From an uncultured Prevotellaceae bacterium (GTDB taxonomy: Bacteria; Bacteroidota; Bacteroidia; Bacteroidales; Muribaculaceae): a stretch of 64,000 nucleotides of DNA. The stretch spans positions 185,828-249,827 of the forward strand of contig ONJX01000001.1 in NCBI GenBank assembly GCA_900318255.1. Direction: 5' to 3'. Position numbers and translations under genes: made by a program. Below are positions 16,206 through 25,205 of the stretch, in pieces. Within the stretch, counting starts at the first letter, position 1. Each line of letters begins with the position of its first letter. The notes below the pieces were generated by a model. It did not search any database and was not told the origin of the DNA. It saw nothing but the letters and a program-made list of their open reading frames with translations.

Positions 16206-16793
16206 CTAGTATTTTGATTCTATGGGCTCAGGAGCATTGGCGAGCTCGTTCTCGATGATGGCAATGGCTTGCTCGGGGGTGCTGGCCAGCTGCACCAGGC
16301 GGTGGTGGCTCTTGCGCATGAAGCCTTGCTCGATGGCTGTGGTGAGCATGCGGGCGAGCGGGTTGTAATAGCCCAGGGTGTTGAGTGCCACGATGGGTTT
16401 TGGAGCCAGGTTGAGCTGCCGCCAGGTGATGGCCTCAAGAAGCTCCTCGAGGGTGCCGCAGCCGCCTGGCAGGGCTATCACGGCCTGCGTGCTCTGTGCC
16501 AGGGTGAGCTTGCGCTGGTGCATGTCGCTGGTGGTGATGATGCGCGTGAGTCGGTTGTAGTGCCACCCGTTATCGACCATGAACTGCGGTATCACTCCAA
16601 TGGCCTCGCCACCAGCGTCGAGCGCTCCGTCGCTCACGGCTCGCATCAGCCCCTCGCATCCGGCGCCGTTGTAGCATGCCCATCCTCGCTGTGCTATGAG
16701 CGTGCCCAGGTGGTAGGCGTCGTCAACGTAGCGCTGCTCCAAGTCACGACTCGAAGCGCCGAAGACACAGATGTTTATCCTCTCAATAGCCAT
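16206..16793 (-). CDS. LOG-family phosphoribohydrolase (TIGR00730-type Rossmann protein)
   Basis: This 195-residue protein carries the LOG signature: N-terminal INICVFGASS, GAGCEGLMRAVSDGAL, and the catalytic PGGCGTLEELLE (PGGxGTxxE). LOG enzymes release the free base from N6-modified AMP (cytokinin-type nucleotides); in bacteria they may salvage or clean up damaged nucleotides. The protein lacks the two-residue variations that mark lysine decarboxylase misannotations. It probably heads the operon with the DUF4271 gene and hemD, with short gaps. Confidence 0.9.
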   Translation of the reverse strand: MAIERINICVFGASSRDLEQRYVDDAYHLGTLIAQRGWACYNGAGCEGLMRAVSDGALDAGGEAIGVIPQFMVDNGWHYNRLTRIITTSDMHQRKLTLAQSTQAVIALPGGCGTLEELLEAITWRQLNLAPKPIVALNTLGYYNPLARMLTTAIEQGFMRKSHHRLVQLASTPEQAIAIIENELANAPEPIESKY

Positions 16794-16815
16794 TTTTCTT
16801 CTTTTTCCTAGTTGT

Positions 16816-16900
16816 TACTAGATTTTCTAGATAATCTATATTTTATTTTCTAGAAAAAGCACTTAACACTTAACCCTTAACCCTTATCACTTATCATTTA
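16816..16900. repeat. Adjacent 9-bp CTAGA array and 7-bp AACACTT array
   Basis: 16816-16856 holds a degraded 9-bp TCTAGA-type array. 16859-16900 holds heptamers AACACTT/AACCCTT/ATCACTT, which end exactly at the obgE stop codon. Confidence 0.75.
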
Positions 16901-18121
16901 TTACTTATCTTCGTCGTTGATGATTTGGAAGTCGCGGTCTTGGTCTTTGTATTTCTCTTCCCAGAACTCGTCGTCCCATTCCTGCTCGTCAACCACCATC
17001 TTGCCACCAGCATCGGGCATGTCGTCGTAGTCAGGATCCTCGGCGGCAAAGATGAAGTCGTCCTCTTCCTGCACGCGGTGCTGCTCGTCGAGGTCGTGTA
17101 GTGCCACGGTGTCGGGGATGCGGTTGTGCTCGTCGTTGATGGTTCGCCACAAGATGTCTTTGAGCTCGGTGAGACCCTGTTGTGCCACGCTCGAGATGAA
17201 GACCACGGGCACGTCGCTGGGCAGTCCTTCGCGCAGCATTTCCTTGAGTTCCTCATCGATGAGGTCGCACTTGGTGATTGCCAGCACGCGAGGCTTTTCC
17301 ACCAAGTCGGGGTTGAAGGTGGCGAGCTCGTTGCTCAGGATGTCATACTCGCGTTTTATGTCGCTGGTGTCGCTCGGAATCATAAACAGCAGCACGGCGT
17401 TGCGCTCTATGTGTCGCAAGAATCTAAGCCCCAAGCCTTTGCCCTCGCTGGCACCCTCGATGATGCCAGGGATGTCGGCCATGACAAACGACTGCTGTCC
17501 CCGATAGGTGACGATGCCCAGGTTGGGCTCGAGGGTGGTGAAGGGGTAGTTGGCAATCTTGGGCTTTGCGGCGCTTATTACCGAGAGCAGCGTCGATTTG
17601 CCGGCATTGGGAAATCCCACGAGGCCCACGTCGGCGAGCAGCTTCAGCTCCAGGATGATGGTCTTCTCCACCCCGTCTTCACCAGGCTGAGCGAAGCGTG
17701 GCGTCTGCCGCGTGGCGGTCTTGAAATGCACGTTGCCCAGGCCTCCTCGCCCGCCTTTCAAGAGTCTTACCACCTGTCCGTCCTCGGTCACGTCGCACAG
17801 GAACTTCCCTGTCTCGGCGTCATAGACGGCAGTGCCGCAAGGCACCTCTATGGTTCGGTCCTCGCCCTTCTTGCCGGTACACTGGTTCTCGGAGCCTGGT
17901 GCGCCGTCGGTAGCGAAGATGTGTCGCTGATATTTCAGGTGGATGAGGGTCCACAGGTTGCGGTTCCCCTTGAGGAAGATGTGGCCTCCACGACCGCCAT
18001 CGCCTCCGTCGGGTCCCCCCTTAGGGATATATTTAGCTCGGTGCAGATGCTTGGAGCCTGCTCCGCCATGCCCGCTGCGGCACATTATCTTCACATAATC
18101 AATAAAGTTGCTCTCGGCCAT
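16901..18121 (-). CDS. obgE: GTPase ObgE/CgtA
   Basis: 406 residues. The glycine-rich Obg domain (residues 1-~158: [33 protein letters not shown]...) precedes the G domain with G1 [13 protein letters not shown]3 DIPGIIEGA and G4 TKCDL. The C-terminus (~60 residues) is highly acidic, replacing the usual OCT domain, which is common in Bacteroidetes. Obg GTPases assist 50S ribosome assembly and stress control. The start is the ATG at 18121, 44 bp below a consensus -7 box. adk, which often precedes obg, is not adjacent here. Confidence 0.97.
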   Translation of the reverse strand: MAESNFIDYVKIMCRSGHGGAGSKHLHRAKYIPKGGPDGGDGGRGGHIFLKGNRNLWTLIHLKYQRHIFATDGAPGSENQCTGKKGEDRTIEVPCGTAVYDAETGKFLCDVTEDGQVVRLLKGGRGGLGNVHFKTATRQTPRFAQPGEDGVEKTIILELKLLADVGLVGFPNAGKSTLLSVISAAKPKIANYPFTTLEPNLGIVTYRGQQSFVMADIPGIIEGASEGKGLGLRFLRHIERNAVLLFMIPSDTSDIKREYDILSNELATFNPDLVEKPRVLAITKCDLIDEELKEMLREGLPSDVPVVFISSVAQQGLTELKDILWRTINDEHNRIPDTVALHDLDEQHRVQEEDDFIFAAEDPDYDDMPDAGGKMVVDEQEWDDEFWEEKYKDQDRDFQIINDEDK

Positions 18122-18164
18122 AATATATATTTTAGTTTACGAGTCTGTGTGTTATTTCGGGCTG

Positions 18165-18198
18165 CAAAGTTACGACATTTTTCTCTAAGTTTGTCAAA
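18165..18198 (-). promoter_or_regulatory. Promoter of obgE
   Basis: Minus strand: TTTG (18198-18195), 22 bp, TAACTTTG (18172-18165). The spacing is slightly longer than the 19-21 bp norm. Confidence 0.65.
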
Positions 18199-18250
18199 CA
18201 ATTAGCAACAATGACAAAACATTTTTCTTGGTTGATGGAGCTTTAACCCA

Positions 18251-18319
18251 AAATAGGTCATTAGGCCGAGATAAGTTTTTTTAGAGGGGTTCTTTTTTAT
18301 AAAACCTAATGACCTATTT
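18251..18319. repeat. 69-bp element with 15-bp perfect inverted ends
   Basis: AAATAGGTCATTAGG (18251-18265) and CCTAATGACCTATTT (18305-18319) are exact inverted copies around a 39-bp AT-rich core. Imperfect AGCTTT-AAC direct repeats lie just outside both ends. The element sits between the divergent obgE and tyrS promoters. Confidence 0.7.
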
Positions 18320-18386
18320 AGCTTTCAACGACAATGTTTTGGACAAAATGTGAAATCTGATTTCTGAAAATCTGAAATCTTTTTAC

Positions 18387-18394
18387 TACCTTTG
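18387..18394 (+). promoter_or_regulatory. -7 box of tyrS promoter
   Basis: TACCTTTG matches TAnnTTTG, 43 bp before the tyrS start. The -33 position has only TCTG. Confidence 0.6.
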
Positions 18395-18437
18395 CAGCCG
18401 TATAAAAGAATATTCACCAAAAACGCATAATAAATCG

Positions 18438-19730
18438 ATGAATTTTGTAGAAGAACTAACTTGGAGAGGCATGATTGCTAACATCATGCCTGGTACTGAA
18501 GAACAGTTGAACAAAGAGATGACGAGTGCCTATGTGGGCATTGACCCCACTGCCGACTCGCTGCACATAGGCCACCTGGTGAGCATCATGATGCTCAAGC
18601 ACTTCCAGCGTGCTGGCCACCGGCCCATCGCCCTGGTGGGAGGTGCCACCGGCATGATAGGCGACCCATCAATGAAGTCGCAGGAGCGCAAGCTCATCGA
18701 CGAGGAGACCCTGCGCCACAACCAGGAGGCTATCAAAGCGCAGCTGTCGCACTTCCTCGACTTCGACAGCGACGCTCCTAACCACGCCATCCTCGTCAAC
18801 AACTACGACTGGATGAAGGAGTTCTCGTTCCTGAACTTCATCCGCGACATTGGCAAGCACATCACCGTCAACTACATGATGGCTAAGGACAGCGTGAAAA
18901 AGCGCCTGGCAGCCAACGCCGACCACGGCATGTCGTTCACCGAGTTCAGCTACCAGCTGCTCCAGGGCTACGACTTCCTCTACCTCTATGAGCACGAGGG
19001 TTGCCGCTTGCAGATGGGCGGCAGCGACCAGTGGGGCAACATCACCACTGGCACCGAGCTGATACGCCGCATCGCCGGTGGCGAGGCCTTTGCCATCACC
19101 TGTCCGCTCATCACCAAGGCCGACGGTGGCAAGTTTGGCAAGACCGAGAGCGGCAACGTGTGGCTCGACCCCAAGCGCACTTCGCCCTACAAGTTCTACC
19201 AGTTCTGGCTCAACGTGAGCGACGCCGACGCTGCCAAGTACATCAAGATTTTCACCGACCTCACCCAGGAAGAAATCAAGGCCCTGGAAGAGGAGCAGGA
19301 GCGTGACCCTGGCATGCGTCCGTTGCAAAAACGCCTGGCTAAGGAAATCACCATCATGGTACACAGCGAGCAGGACTATGAGATGGCGGTAGAGGCTTCG
19401 CAGATTCTCTTCAGCAACAAGGCCAAGGACATCCTCCACAAGATTGACGAGGACACACTGCTGTCGGTATTTGAGGGTGTGCCACAGTTTGAGGTCAGTC
19501 GCGAGGCTCTCAACGCTGGCGTGCCAGCCATCGTGCTGCTCACCGAGGATGCCGCAGTCTTCCCCAGCAAGGGCGAGATGCGCAAGATGACGCAGGGCGG
19601 CGGTGTGAGCATCAACAAGGAGAAAATCACCGACCAGAACATGGTTATCGACAGCTCGATGCTGCTCAACGACAAGTATCTGCTGGCTCAGCGCGGCAAG
19701 AAGAACTACTTCCTGCTCATTGCCAAGTAA
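18438..19730 (+). CDS. tyrS: Tyrosyl-tRNA synthetase
   Basis: 430 residues, normal for the family. The class I HIGH motif appears as [10 protein letters not shown] (residue ~38), the GDPS element follows ([12 protein letters not shown]), the tyrosine pocket is in [13 protein letters not shown], and the KMSKS loop is KFGKTESG. The end ([12 protein letters not shown]...[16 protein letters not shown]) is the S4-like RNA-binding domain. The enzyme charges tRNA-Tyr. It is a single-gene unit, with its own promoter and a downstream hairpin. Confidence 0.98.
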   Translation: MNFVEELTWRGMIANIMPGTEEQLNKEMTSAYVGIDPTADSLHIGHLVSIMMLKHFQRAGHRPIALVGGATGMIGDPSMKSQERKLIDEETLRHNQEAIKAQLSHFLDFDSDAPNHAILVNNYDWMKEFSFLNFIRDIGKHITVNYMMAKDSVKKRLAANADHGMSFTEFSYQLLQGYDFLYLYEHEGCRLQMGGSDQWGNITTGTELIRRIAGGEAFAITCPLITKADGGKFGKTESGNVWLDPKRTSPYKFYQFWLNVSDADAAKYIKIFTDLTQEEIKALEEEQERDPGMRPLQKRLAKEITIMVHSEQDYEMAVEASQILFSNKAKDILHKIDEDTLLSVFEGVPQFEVSREALNAGVPAIVLLTEDAAVFPSKGEMRKMTQGGGVSINKEKITDQNMVIDSSMLLNDKYLLAQRGKKNYFLLIAK

Positions 19731-19757
19731 GCGCATGTGAAGAGTCACGAAAAAATG

Positions 19758-19789
19758 TCTAGCGGATGGGCAAACGCTCATCCGCTAGA
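19758..19789 (+). terminator. Terminator of tyrS
   Basis: TCTAGCGGATG pairs perfectly with CATCCGCTAGA around a 10-nt loop, followed by TTTATG; the T-run is short. Confidence 0.7.
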
Positions 19790-19870
19790 TTTATGTGTTG
19801 CAATTAATTATATTAGTTAATTATAATTGCTAAAAAAGAGCTACAATTTGTCACGAAATAAATATAAAAT

Positions 19871-19901
19871 TTCGTTATGTGAGAAGAAAACACTATCTTT
19901 G
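19871..19901 (+). promoter_or_regulatory. Promoter of the MazG-like gene and deoC
   Basis: TTCG (19871-19874), 19 bp, TATCTTTG (19894-19901). The -7 box is a perfect match and the -33 box a partial one. Confidence 0.6.
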
Positions 19902-19980
19902 CGGCAACTCACAAGGAGGACAGCAAGTCGTGAATGTTGAGTTCTTATTGCCTTGACAATTTTTTTATAATTACCAAATT

Positions 19981-20337
19981 ATGACGATACACGAGGCGCA
20001 GCAACGCGTCGATCAATGGATAAAGACCTATGGGGTGCGCTACTTCAATGAGTTGACTAACATGGCCATCCTCAGCGAGGAGGTGGGCGAGGTGGCACGC
20101 ATCATAGCGCGGCGCTATGGCGAGCAGTCCGAGAAAGAGAGCGATAAAGGCAAGGACCTGGCCGACGAGCTCGCCGATGTGCTGTGGGTGGTGATGTGCC
20201 TGGCTAACCAGACGGGTATCGACCTTGATGCCGCCATTGAGCGCAACTTCGCCAAGAAGACCCGTCGCGACGCCCACCGCCACATAGAGAACGACAAAAT
20301 AAATACCGGTCACTCGAGCAATCAAGCGGTCGAGTGA
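19981..20337 (+). CDS. MazG/RS21-C6-like nucleotide pyrophosphohydrolase
   Basis: 118 residues from the ATG at 19981 (MTIHEAQQRVDQWIK). The metal-binding all-alpha NTP-PPase signature is present as SEEVGEVARII and, after a short charged spacer, DLADELADVLWVVMCLA. Single-domain members of this family hydrolyse NTPs or dNTPs to NMP and pyrophosphate, often house-cleaning modified nucleotides such as dCTP analogues. The gene is 33 bp upstream of deoC and probably shares its promoter, so both touch deoxynucleotide metabolism. Confidence 0.9.
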   Translation: MTIHEAQQRVDQWIKTYGVRYFNELTNMAILSEEVGEVARIIARRYGEQSEKESDKGKDLADELADVLWVVMCLANQTGIDLDAAIERNFAKKTRRDAHRHIENDKINTGHSSNQAVE

Positions 20338-20370
20338 TCATGAGACAGAAAACTATAAACTAAAATTGTT

Positions 20371-21270
20371 ATGTCTGAACAAGTTAATCAAAACAAGTAT
20401 TTGGCTGCTATCAATGGCAGCAACGTGATTGAAGACGATGCACAGGTGCGTGCTCAAGTGGCAAAAATAATTGACGAGCATGCTGCCGAGAACAACACAC
20501 CCCAGGTGCAGGAGTTCCTGCTTAACACGGTAGATCTCACCACCCTGAGCACTACCGACAGCGAGCGCAGCGTGGCAGCATTCACTCAAAAGGTGAACGA
20601 CTACTGGCGCAACTACCCCGACCGCAAGAACGTGGCGGGAATATGCGTCTATAGCAACTTCGCTCAAGTGGTGCGCGCCAACCTTGAGGTGAGCGACGTG
20701 GATGTGGTGGTGTGCAGCGCCAGCTTCCCGGCTTCGCAGGCTCACCTGGAGACCAAGATTGCCGAGACCGCCCTGGCCGTTGCCGATGGCGCCGACGAGG
20801 TGGACATCGTCATCAACATGGGCTACTTTCTTGATGAGGCCTACGAGGAGCTGTGCGACGAGATCAGCGAGATTAAGCATGCCTGCCACGGCAAGATGCT
20901 CAAGGTAATCCTCGAGACTGGCTGTCTGGAGACTGCCGCTAACATCAAGAAAGCGTCGATACTGGCAATGTACTCGGGAGCCGACTTCATCAAGACTTCT
21001 ACCGGCAAGATCTACCCTGGTGCTTCGCTCGAGGCTGCATGGGTGATGTGCCAGTGCATCAAGGAGTATTACGAGAAACATGGCGTGATGGTGGGCTTCA
21101 AGGCTGCCGGCGGCATTCGCACCACCGAGGATGCAGTGAAATACTACACCATCGTCAAGGAGGTGCTTGGCGACAAGTGGCTCGACAACCGCTACTTCCG
21201 TATTGGTGCCTCAAGCCTCGCTAACGCCCTGTTCCAGTCATTCACTGGAACCGACAAAAAAGCGTTTTAA
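20371..21270 (+). CDS. deoC: Deoxyribose-phosphate aldolase
   Basis: 299 residues, somewhat longer than the ~220-260 usual because of an N-terminal extension. DeoC splits 2-deoxyribose-5-phosphate to glyceraldehyde-3-phosphate and acetaldehyde. The TIM-barrel landmarks are visible: VDLTTLS, VAGICVYSNF, DEVDIVINMGYF, LKVILETG, and the Schiff-base lysine in DFIKTSTGK, then VGFKAAGGIRT. The enzyme allows growth on deoxynucleosides. It is followed by a 9-bp TCTAGA array. Confidence 0.97.
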   Translation: MSEQVNQNKYLAAINGSNVIEDDAQVRAQVAKIIDEHAAENNTPQVQEFLLNTVDLTTLSTTDSERSVAAFTQKVNDYWRNYPDRKNVAGICVYSNFAQVVRANLEVSDVDVVVCSASFPASQAHLETKIAETALAVADGADEVDIVINMGYFLDEAYEELCDEISEIKHACHGKMLKVILETGCLETAANIKKASILAMYSGADFIKTSTGKIYPGASLEAAWVMCQCIKEYYEKHGVMVGFKAAGGIRTTEDAVKYYTIVKEVLGDKWLDNRYFRIGASSLANALFQSFTGTDKKAF

Positions 21271-21310
21271 TCGCGCTAGCCATTTTCTTTTCGTTGGTCG
21301 TTGATTGTTA

Positions 21311-21364
21311 AATCTAGACAATCTAGAATTTCTAGACAATCTAGATTTTCTAGTAATTCTAAAA
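21311..21364. repeat. 9-bp tandem array on TCTAGA (6 units)
   Basis: AATCTAGAC, AATCTAGAA, TTTCTAGAC, AATCTAGAT, TTTCTAGTA, ATTCTAAAA: six 9-bp units between deoC and polA. Confidence 0.9.
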
Positions 21365-21416
21365 AAACGGCCAACGAAGATTTAATCCTTACAACCTTTT
21401 TAATACTTAACTAAAC

Positions 21417-24254
21417 ATGAAGCTTTTTCTCCTTGATGCTTATGCGCTTATTTTCAGAGCTTATTATGCTCTGATGCGCAACCCTCGGATTACGAGTGGC
21501 GGTCTTAACACGTCGGCAATCTTTGGCTTTGTCAACTCTCTGCAAGATGTGCTCAAAAAGGAACAGCCCACGCACATTGCCGTGTGCTTCGACCCTCCTG
21601 GCGGCACCTTCCGCCATGAGGCCTACAAAGAGTATAAGGCCAACCGCGATGAGACCCCCGAGGACATTAAGCTCGCGGTGCCCTACATAAAGCGCATCAT
21701 CGAGGCTTACAACATCCCCGTGATAGAGGTGCCAGGCTATGAGGCCGACGACGTGATAGGCACCCTGGCACACAAGGCTGGCGAGCTGGGCATCGAGACC
21801 TACATGATGACCCCCGACAAGGACTTTGGGCAGCTCGTGACCGAGAATGTGAAAATCTATCACCCAGCCCGCAAGGGTGGCGAGGTGGAGATCCTTGGCG
21901 TAGAGGAGATAAATGCGAAATATGGGTTCACCACACCGTTGCAAGTTATTGACCTGCTGGCACTGCAGGGCGACACTGTGGACAACATACCCGGATGCCC
22001 TGGCGTGGGAGAGGTGAAAGCTAAGAGGCTCATCCATGAGTTTGGCTCGGTAGAGAACCTGCTTGCTAACACCGATAAGCTCACAGGTGCCCTTCAACGC
22101 GATGTCACCGCTAATGTGGAACAAATCAAGTTCTCGAAATTCCTCGCAACCATCAAGACCGATGTGCCGCTAGAGTGGGACGAGGAGCTGCTGCGGCGCA
22201 AGCCCGCCAACATGAAGGCTCTGGCCGACGTGTTTAAGGAACTGGAATTCCGCACTCTGGCGGTGCGCATCATTGAGCATGGCGAGGCCAATGTGGGGCT
22301 GAAGAACGCTCCCGCTCCCGCCGAAGCACTAAAAGATGTGTCGCGAGCCGAGCTCGAGATTGTGAACCACCCCAAGAAGAACCCTGGTCAGCCATCGCTC
22401 TTCGACGACCTCGACACCAGGGATATCGCTCTGCTGCAACCGGCAGTGGTGGAGATGGACAATATCGACTCGCATGAGCACGACTATCGCCTGGTGGCCG
22501 ACGACAGCGAGGCGGCACAGCTCATCGACAAGCTCATTGCCGCCGGCAAGCCTGTGGGAGTGTGCCTCGTGGCCGATGGCGAGGAGGCGATGCGCGCCCA
22601 CCTGGTGGGCATCGCCGTGAGCCAGCAGCGCTATCATGCTGCCTTCATGCCCCTCGACGACATGGGGTGGATGATGAGTGCCGTGGCGCCGCTCTTCGAC
22701 GGCCGTGTGTCGCTGGTGAGCAACGACATCAAGCGCGACATGGTGATGCTCACAAATGCGGGCATTACTTATCGAGCCACCTATTATGACACCGCCGTGG
22801 CTCACTATCTGCTGCAGCCCGAGCGCAGCCACAGCACCCGCCTCATTGCCGAGGAGGTGCTTAACTACCAGGCTATCAATGTAGAGAGTCTTATAGGTGC
22901 CAAGGGTAAAAAGCAAAAGAATTTTGCGCAAGTCAAGCCCGAGAAGCTGATAAACTGGGCATGCGAGATGGCCGACCTGGCACTTGCAGTGAAACCCGAA
23001 CTAGACCAACGCCTGGAGGGCAACGGCATGACGCACCTGCTCACCGACATTGAGATGCCGCTTGTGCGCGTGCTGGCAAGCATGGAACTCGCCGGCGCCC
23101 GCATCGACGAGAAGGCGCTTGCCAGCTACTCGGTGAAGCTCACCGAGCAGGTCGATGCCCTCGACCGTGAGTGTCACCAGTTGGCAGGCATGGAGTTCAA
23201 CACCGCCTCGCCGGCACAGGTGGGAGAGGTGCTCTTTGCGCATCTCAAAATCGATGCCAAGGCCAAGAAGACCAAGACAGGTCAGTATTCCACCACCGAG
23301 GAGGTGCTCCTCAAACTGCGCGACCGCCATCCGCTGGTAAATAAGATATTAGAGCTTCGTGGACTGCGCAAACTGCTCTCCACCTATGTCAATGCGCTGC
23401 CGGCACTTGTGAATCCCCGCACTGGTCGCATCCACACCACCTATAACCAGACCGTCACTGCCACGGGTCGCTTGTCATCGACCAACCCCAACTTGCAGAA
23501 TATCCCCGTGCGCAGCGACGACGGCAAGGAGATACGCCGCGCCTTTATCCCCAGCGAGGGCAACGTGTTCTTCAGTGCCGACTACTCGCAGATAGAGCTG
23601 CGCCTCGTTGCCGACCTGAGCAACGACACCACCATGCTCGATGCGTTTGCCCACGATGAGGACATCCACGCCATCACTGCCGCCAAGATTTACCACGAGC
23701 CGCTTGACCAGGTCACCAGCGACCAGCGCCGCAAGGCAAAGACCGCCAACTTTGGCATCCTCTATGGCATCTCGGCATTTGGGCTGAGCCAGCGCCTTAA
23801 CATCGCTCGCAGCGAGGCTAAGATGCTCATTGACGGATATTTCGAGACCTTCCCCAAGGTGAAAGAATATATCGACAAGAGTGTGGCTGGGGCACGTGAG
23901 CATGGCTATGTCACCACCCTCTTTGGGCGGCGACGCATGTTGCCCGACATCAACTCGCGCAATGCCGTGGTGCGCAGCTTCAGCGAGCGCAACGCCGTGA
24001 ACGCACCCATCCAGGGCACTGCCGCCGACATCATCAAGATTGCCATGATAGCCATCTACCGCCGCTTTGAGCAGGAGGGCATCAAGTCAAAGATGATACT
24101 GCAAGTACACGACGAGTTGAACTTCGACGTCATTCCCGGCGAGCTTGAGAAAGTTCGTGAAATAGTCATTACCGAGATGGAGAATGCCTATCATGGCCGA
24201 GTGCGCCTTACCGCCAGCCACGGCACCGCCGCCAACTGGCTCGACGCGCACTAG
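21417..24254 (+). CDS. polA: DNA polymerase I, proofreading site apparently degenerate
   Basis: 945 residues, three domains. Residues 1-~290 are the 5'-3' flap exonuclease (MKLFLLDAYALIFRAYYA, YEADDVIGTLA, MTPDKDFGQLV, GDTVDNIPG). Residues ~360-560 correspond to the 3'-5' exonuclease fold. The remainder is the polymerase: TATGRLSSTNPNLQNIPVR, motif A SADYSQIELR, O-helix RRKAKTANFGILYG, motif C QVHDELNFDV. In the proofreading domain, the position of the catalytic FDTE reads CLVA (PVGVCLVADGEE), and the YAAED motif reads WACEM; only the middle Asp (DIKRDMVML) remains. I infer that proofreading is lost, as in some other Pol I lineages. The enzyme repairs DNA and removes primers. Confidence 0.97.
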   Translation: MKLFLLDAYALIFRAYYALMRNPRITSGGLNTSAIFGFVNSLQDVLKKEQPTHIAVCFDPPGGTFRHEAYKEYKANRDETPEDIKLAVPYIKRIIEAYNIPVIEVPGYEADDVIGTLAHKAGELGIETYMMTPDKDFGQLVTENVKIYHPARKGGEVEILGVEEINAKYGFTTPLQVIDLLALQGDTVDNIPGCPGVGEVKAKRLIHEFGSVENLLANTDKLTGALQRDVTANVEQIKFSKFLATIKTDVPLEWDEELLRRKPANMKALADVFKELEFRTLAVRIIEHGEANVGLKNAPAPAEALKDVSRAELEIVNHPKKNPGQPSLFDDLDTRDIALLQPAVVEMDNIDSHEHDYRLVADDSEAAQLIDKLIAAGKPVGVCLVADGEEAMRAHLVGIAVSQQRYHAAFMPLDDMGWMMSAVAPLFDGRVSLVSNDIKRDMVMLTNAGITYRATYYDTAVAHYLLQPERSHSTRLIAEEVLNYQAINVESLIGAKGKKQKNFAQVKPEKLINWACEMADLALAVKPELDQRLEGNGMTHLLTDIEMPLVRVLASMELAGARIDEKALASYSVKLTEQVDALDRECHQLAGMEFNTASPAQVGEVLFAHLKIDAKAKKTKTGQYSTTEEVLLKLRDRHPLVNKILELRGLRKLLSTYVNALPALVNPRTGRIHTTYNQTVTATGRLSSTNPNLQNIPVRSDDGKEIRRAFIPSEGNVFFSADYSQIELRLVADLSNDTTMLDAFAHDEDIHAITAAKIYHEPLDQVTSDQRRKAKTANFGILYGISAFGLSQRLNIARSEAKMLIDGYFETFPKVKEYIDKSVAGAREHGYVTTLFGRRRMLPDINSRNAVVRSFSERNAVNAPIQGTAADIIKIAMIAIYRRFEQEGIKSKMILQVHDELNFDVIPGELEKVREIVITEMENAYHGRVRLTASHGTAANWLDAH

Positions 24255-24265
24255 ATTTTAGAATT

Positions 24266-24355
24266 CATAATGCAATTCACAATGCACAATGCATAATGCA
24301 TTCATAATGAATATGCAATGCACGACAATGCGCGACAATGCACGTCAATGCACTA
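24266..24355. repeat. Degraded AATGCAY array
   Basis: AATGCAC/AATGCAT heptamers, with interruptions and CGACAATGCAC variants, just after the polA stop codon. Confidence 0.8.
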
Positions 24356-24409
24356 TTGCGGCAAGATATAAGTCTATAATAGATTTCTCTATTGCCAACA
24401 AATCTCACA

Positions 24410-25111
24410 TCACCTTATCACTGACCAGTGAAATGCTTTGAGTTTTTGCTCTAAGGCTTTTTCCTGGCCATTGACATACAGGTTGACGAGGGCATGGAAT
24501 TGCGGTGAGTGGTTCATGTGGGTGAGGTGGGCGAGCTCGTGGCATATTACATACTCGATGAGCTCTTCGGGCAGGAACACCAGGTTTGCCGAGAGCTGGA
24601 TGACTCTCTTGGGCGTGCAGTGACCTAGCTTGCGCAGTCCTCGCCCTATCTCAAAATGGTGGGGTGCTACCGCTAGCCGTGCCGTGACCCGTTGTGCCAG
24701 AGGTAGCAGGCGTGTGGCTTCGTTGTGGGCTACCATTTTCAGAGCTCTCGACATCCACTCCATGTTGTTGTGAGAGCTGAGGTCTATGCCCTGCGGCACG
24801 TTTACTGTCACTACATTATCATTCTTGCCAAAGAGTATTTTGTCGTGCGACCTTGCTTGCTCGGCAATCACAATTTTGAAGCCGTAGCATTCTATCTCTT
24901 GTCCTATGTGGTAGGCGAGGCCATCTTTGCTCTGTCCTTGTCGCAGCTTGGGCCGCATCTCGTCGAGCACCTTCAGCAGGTGTTCCTTAGACGTGCCAGG
25001 AGGCACATTCATGTAAAGGCTGCCGCCTTTCCACCGCATGGTGATGTTGCGCATGTTGCTGCGCACAGAGATGAGCACTTCTCCAAATTCCTTGTCGTTG
25101 ATGTAATACAC
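24410..25111 (-). CDS. YgjP/WLM-type zinc metallopeptidase
   Basis: GTG start at 25109-25111 (MYYINDKEFGEVLIS), 233 residues; no upstream ATG is available in frame. The centre has the short-chain YgjP fold, and the C-terminal half carries the zinc motif VICHELAHLTHMNHSPQFHALV, in which HELAH supplies two His ligands and a catalytic Glu. The family (DUF45) is widespread and possibly proteolytic, with unknown substrate. A 7-bp AAGTGTA array lies just above the start. It is probably a single-gene unit opposite to polA. Confidence 0.9.
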   Translation of the reverse strand: MYYINDKEFGEVLISVRSNMRNITMRWKGGSLYMNVPPGTSKEHLLKVLDEMRPKLRQGQSKDGLAYHIGQEIECYGFKIVIAEQARSHDKILFGKNDNVVTVNVPQGIDLSSHNNMEWMSRALKMVAHNEATRLLPLAQRVTARLAVAPHHFEIGRGLRKLGHCTPKRVIQLSANLVFLPEELIEYVICHELAHLTHMNHSPQFHALVNLYVNGQEKALEQKLKAFHWSVIR

Positions 25112-25125
25112 GAAAATATTATGTG

Positions 25126-25154
25126 TTAAATGTAAAGTGTAAAGTGTAAAGTGT
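25126..25154. repeat. 7-bp AAGTGTA array
   Basis: TTAAATGTAAAGTGTAAAGT continuing to 25154: four heptamer units. Confidence 0.8.
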
Positions 25155-25205
25155 TTGCCTAGGGGGCAGGTTGAGAGGACAATTATGCATTATGAATTGA
25201 AAAAG

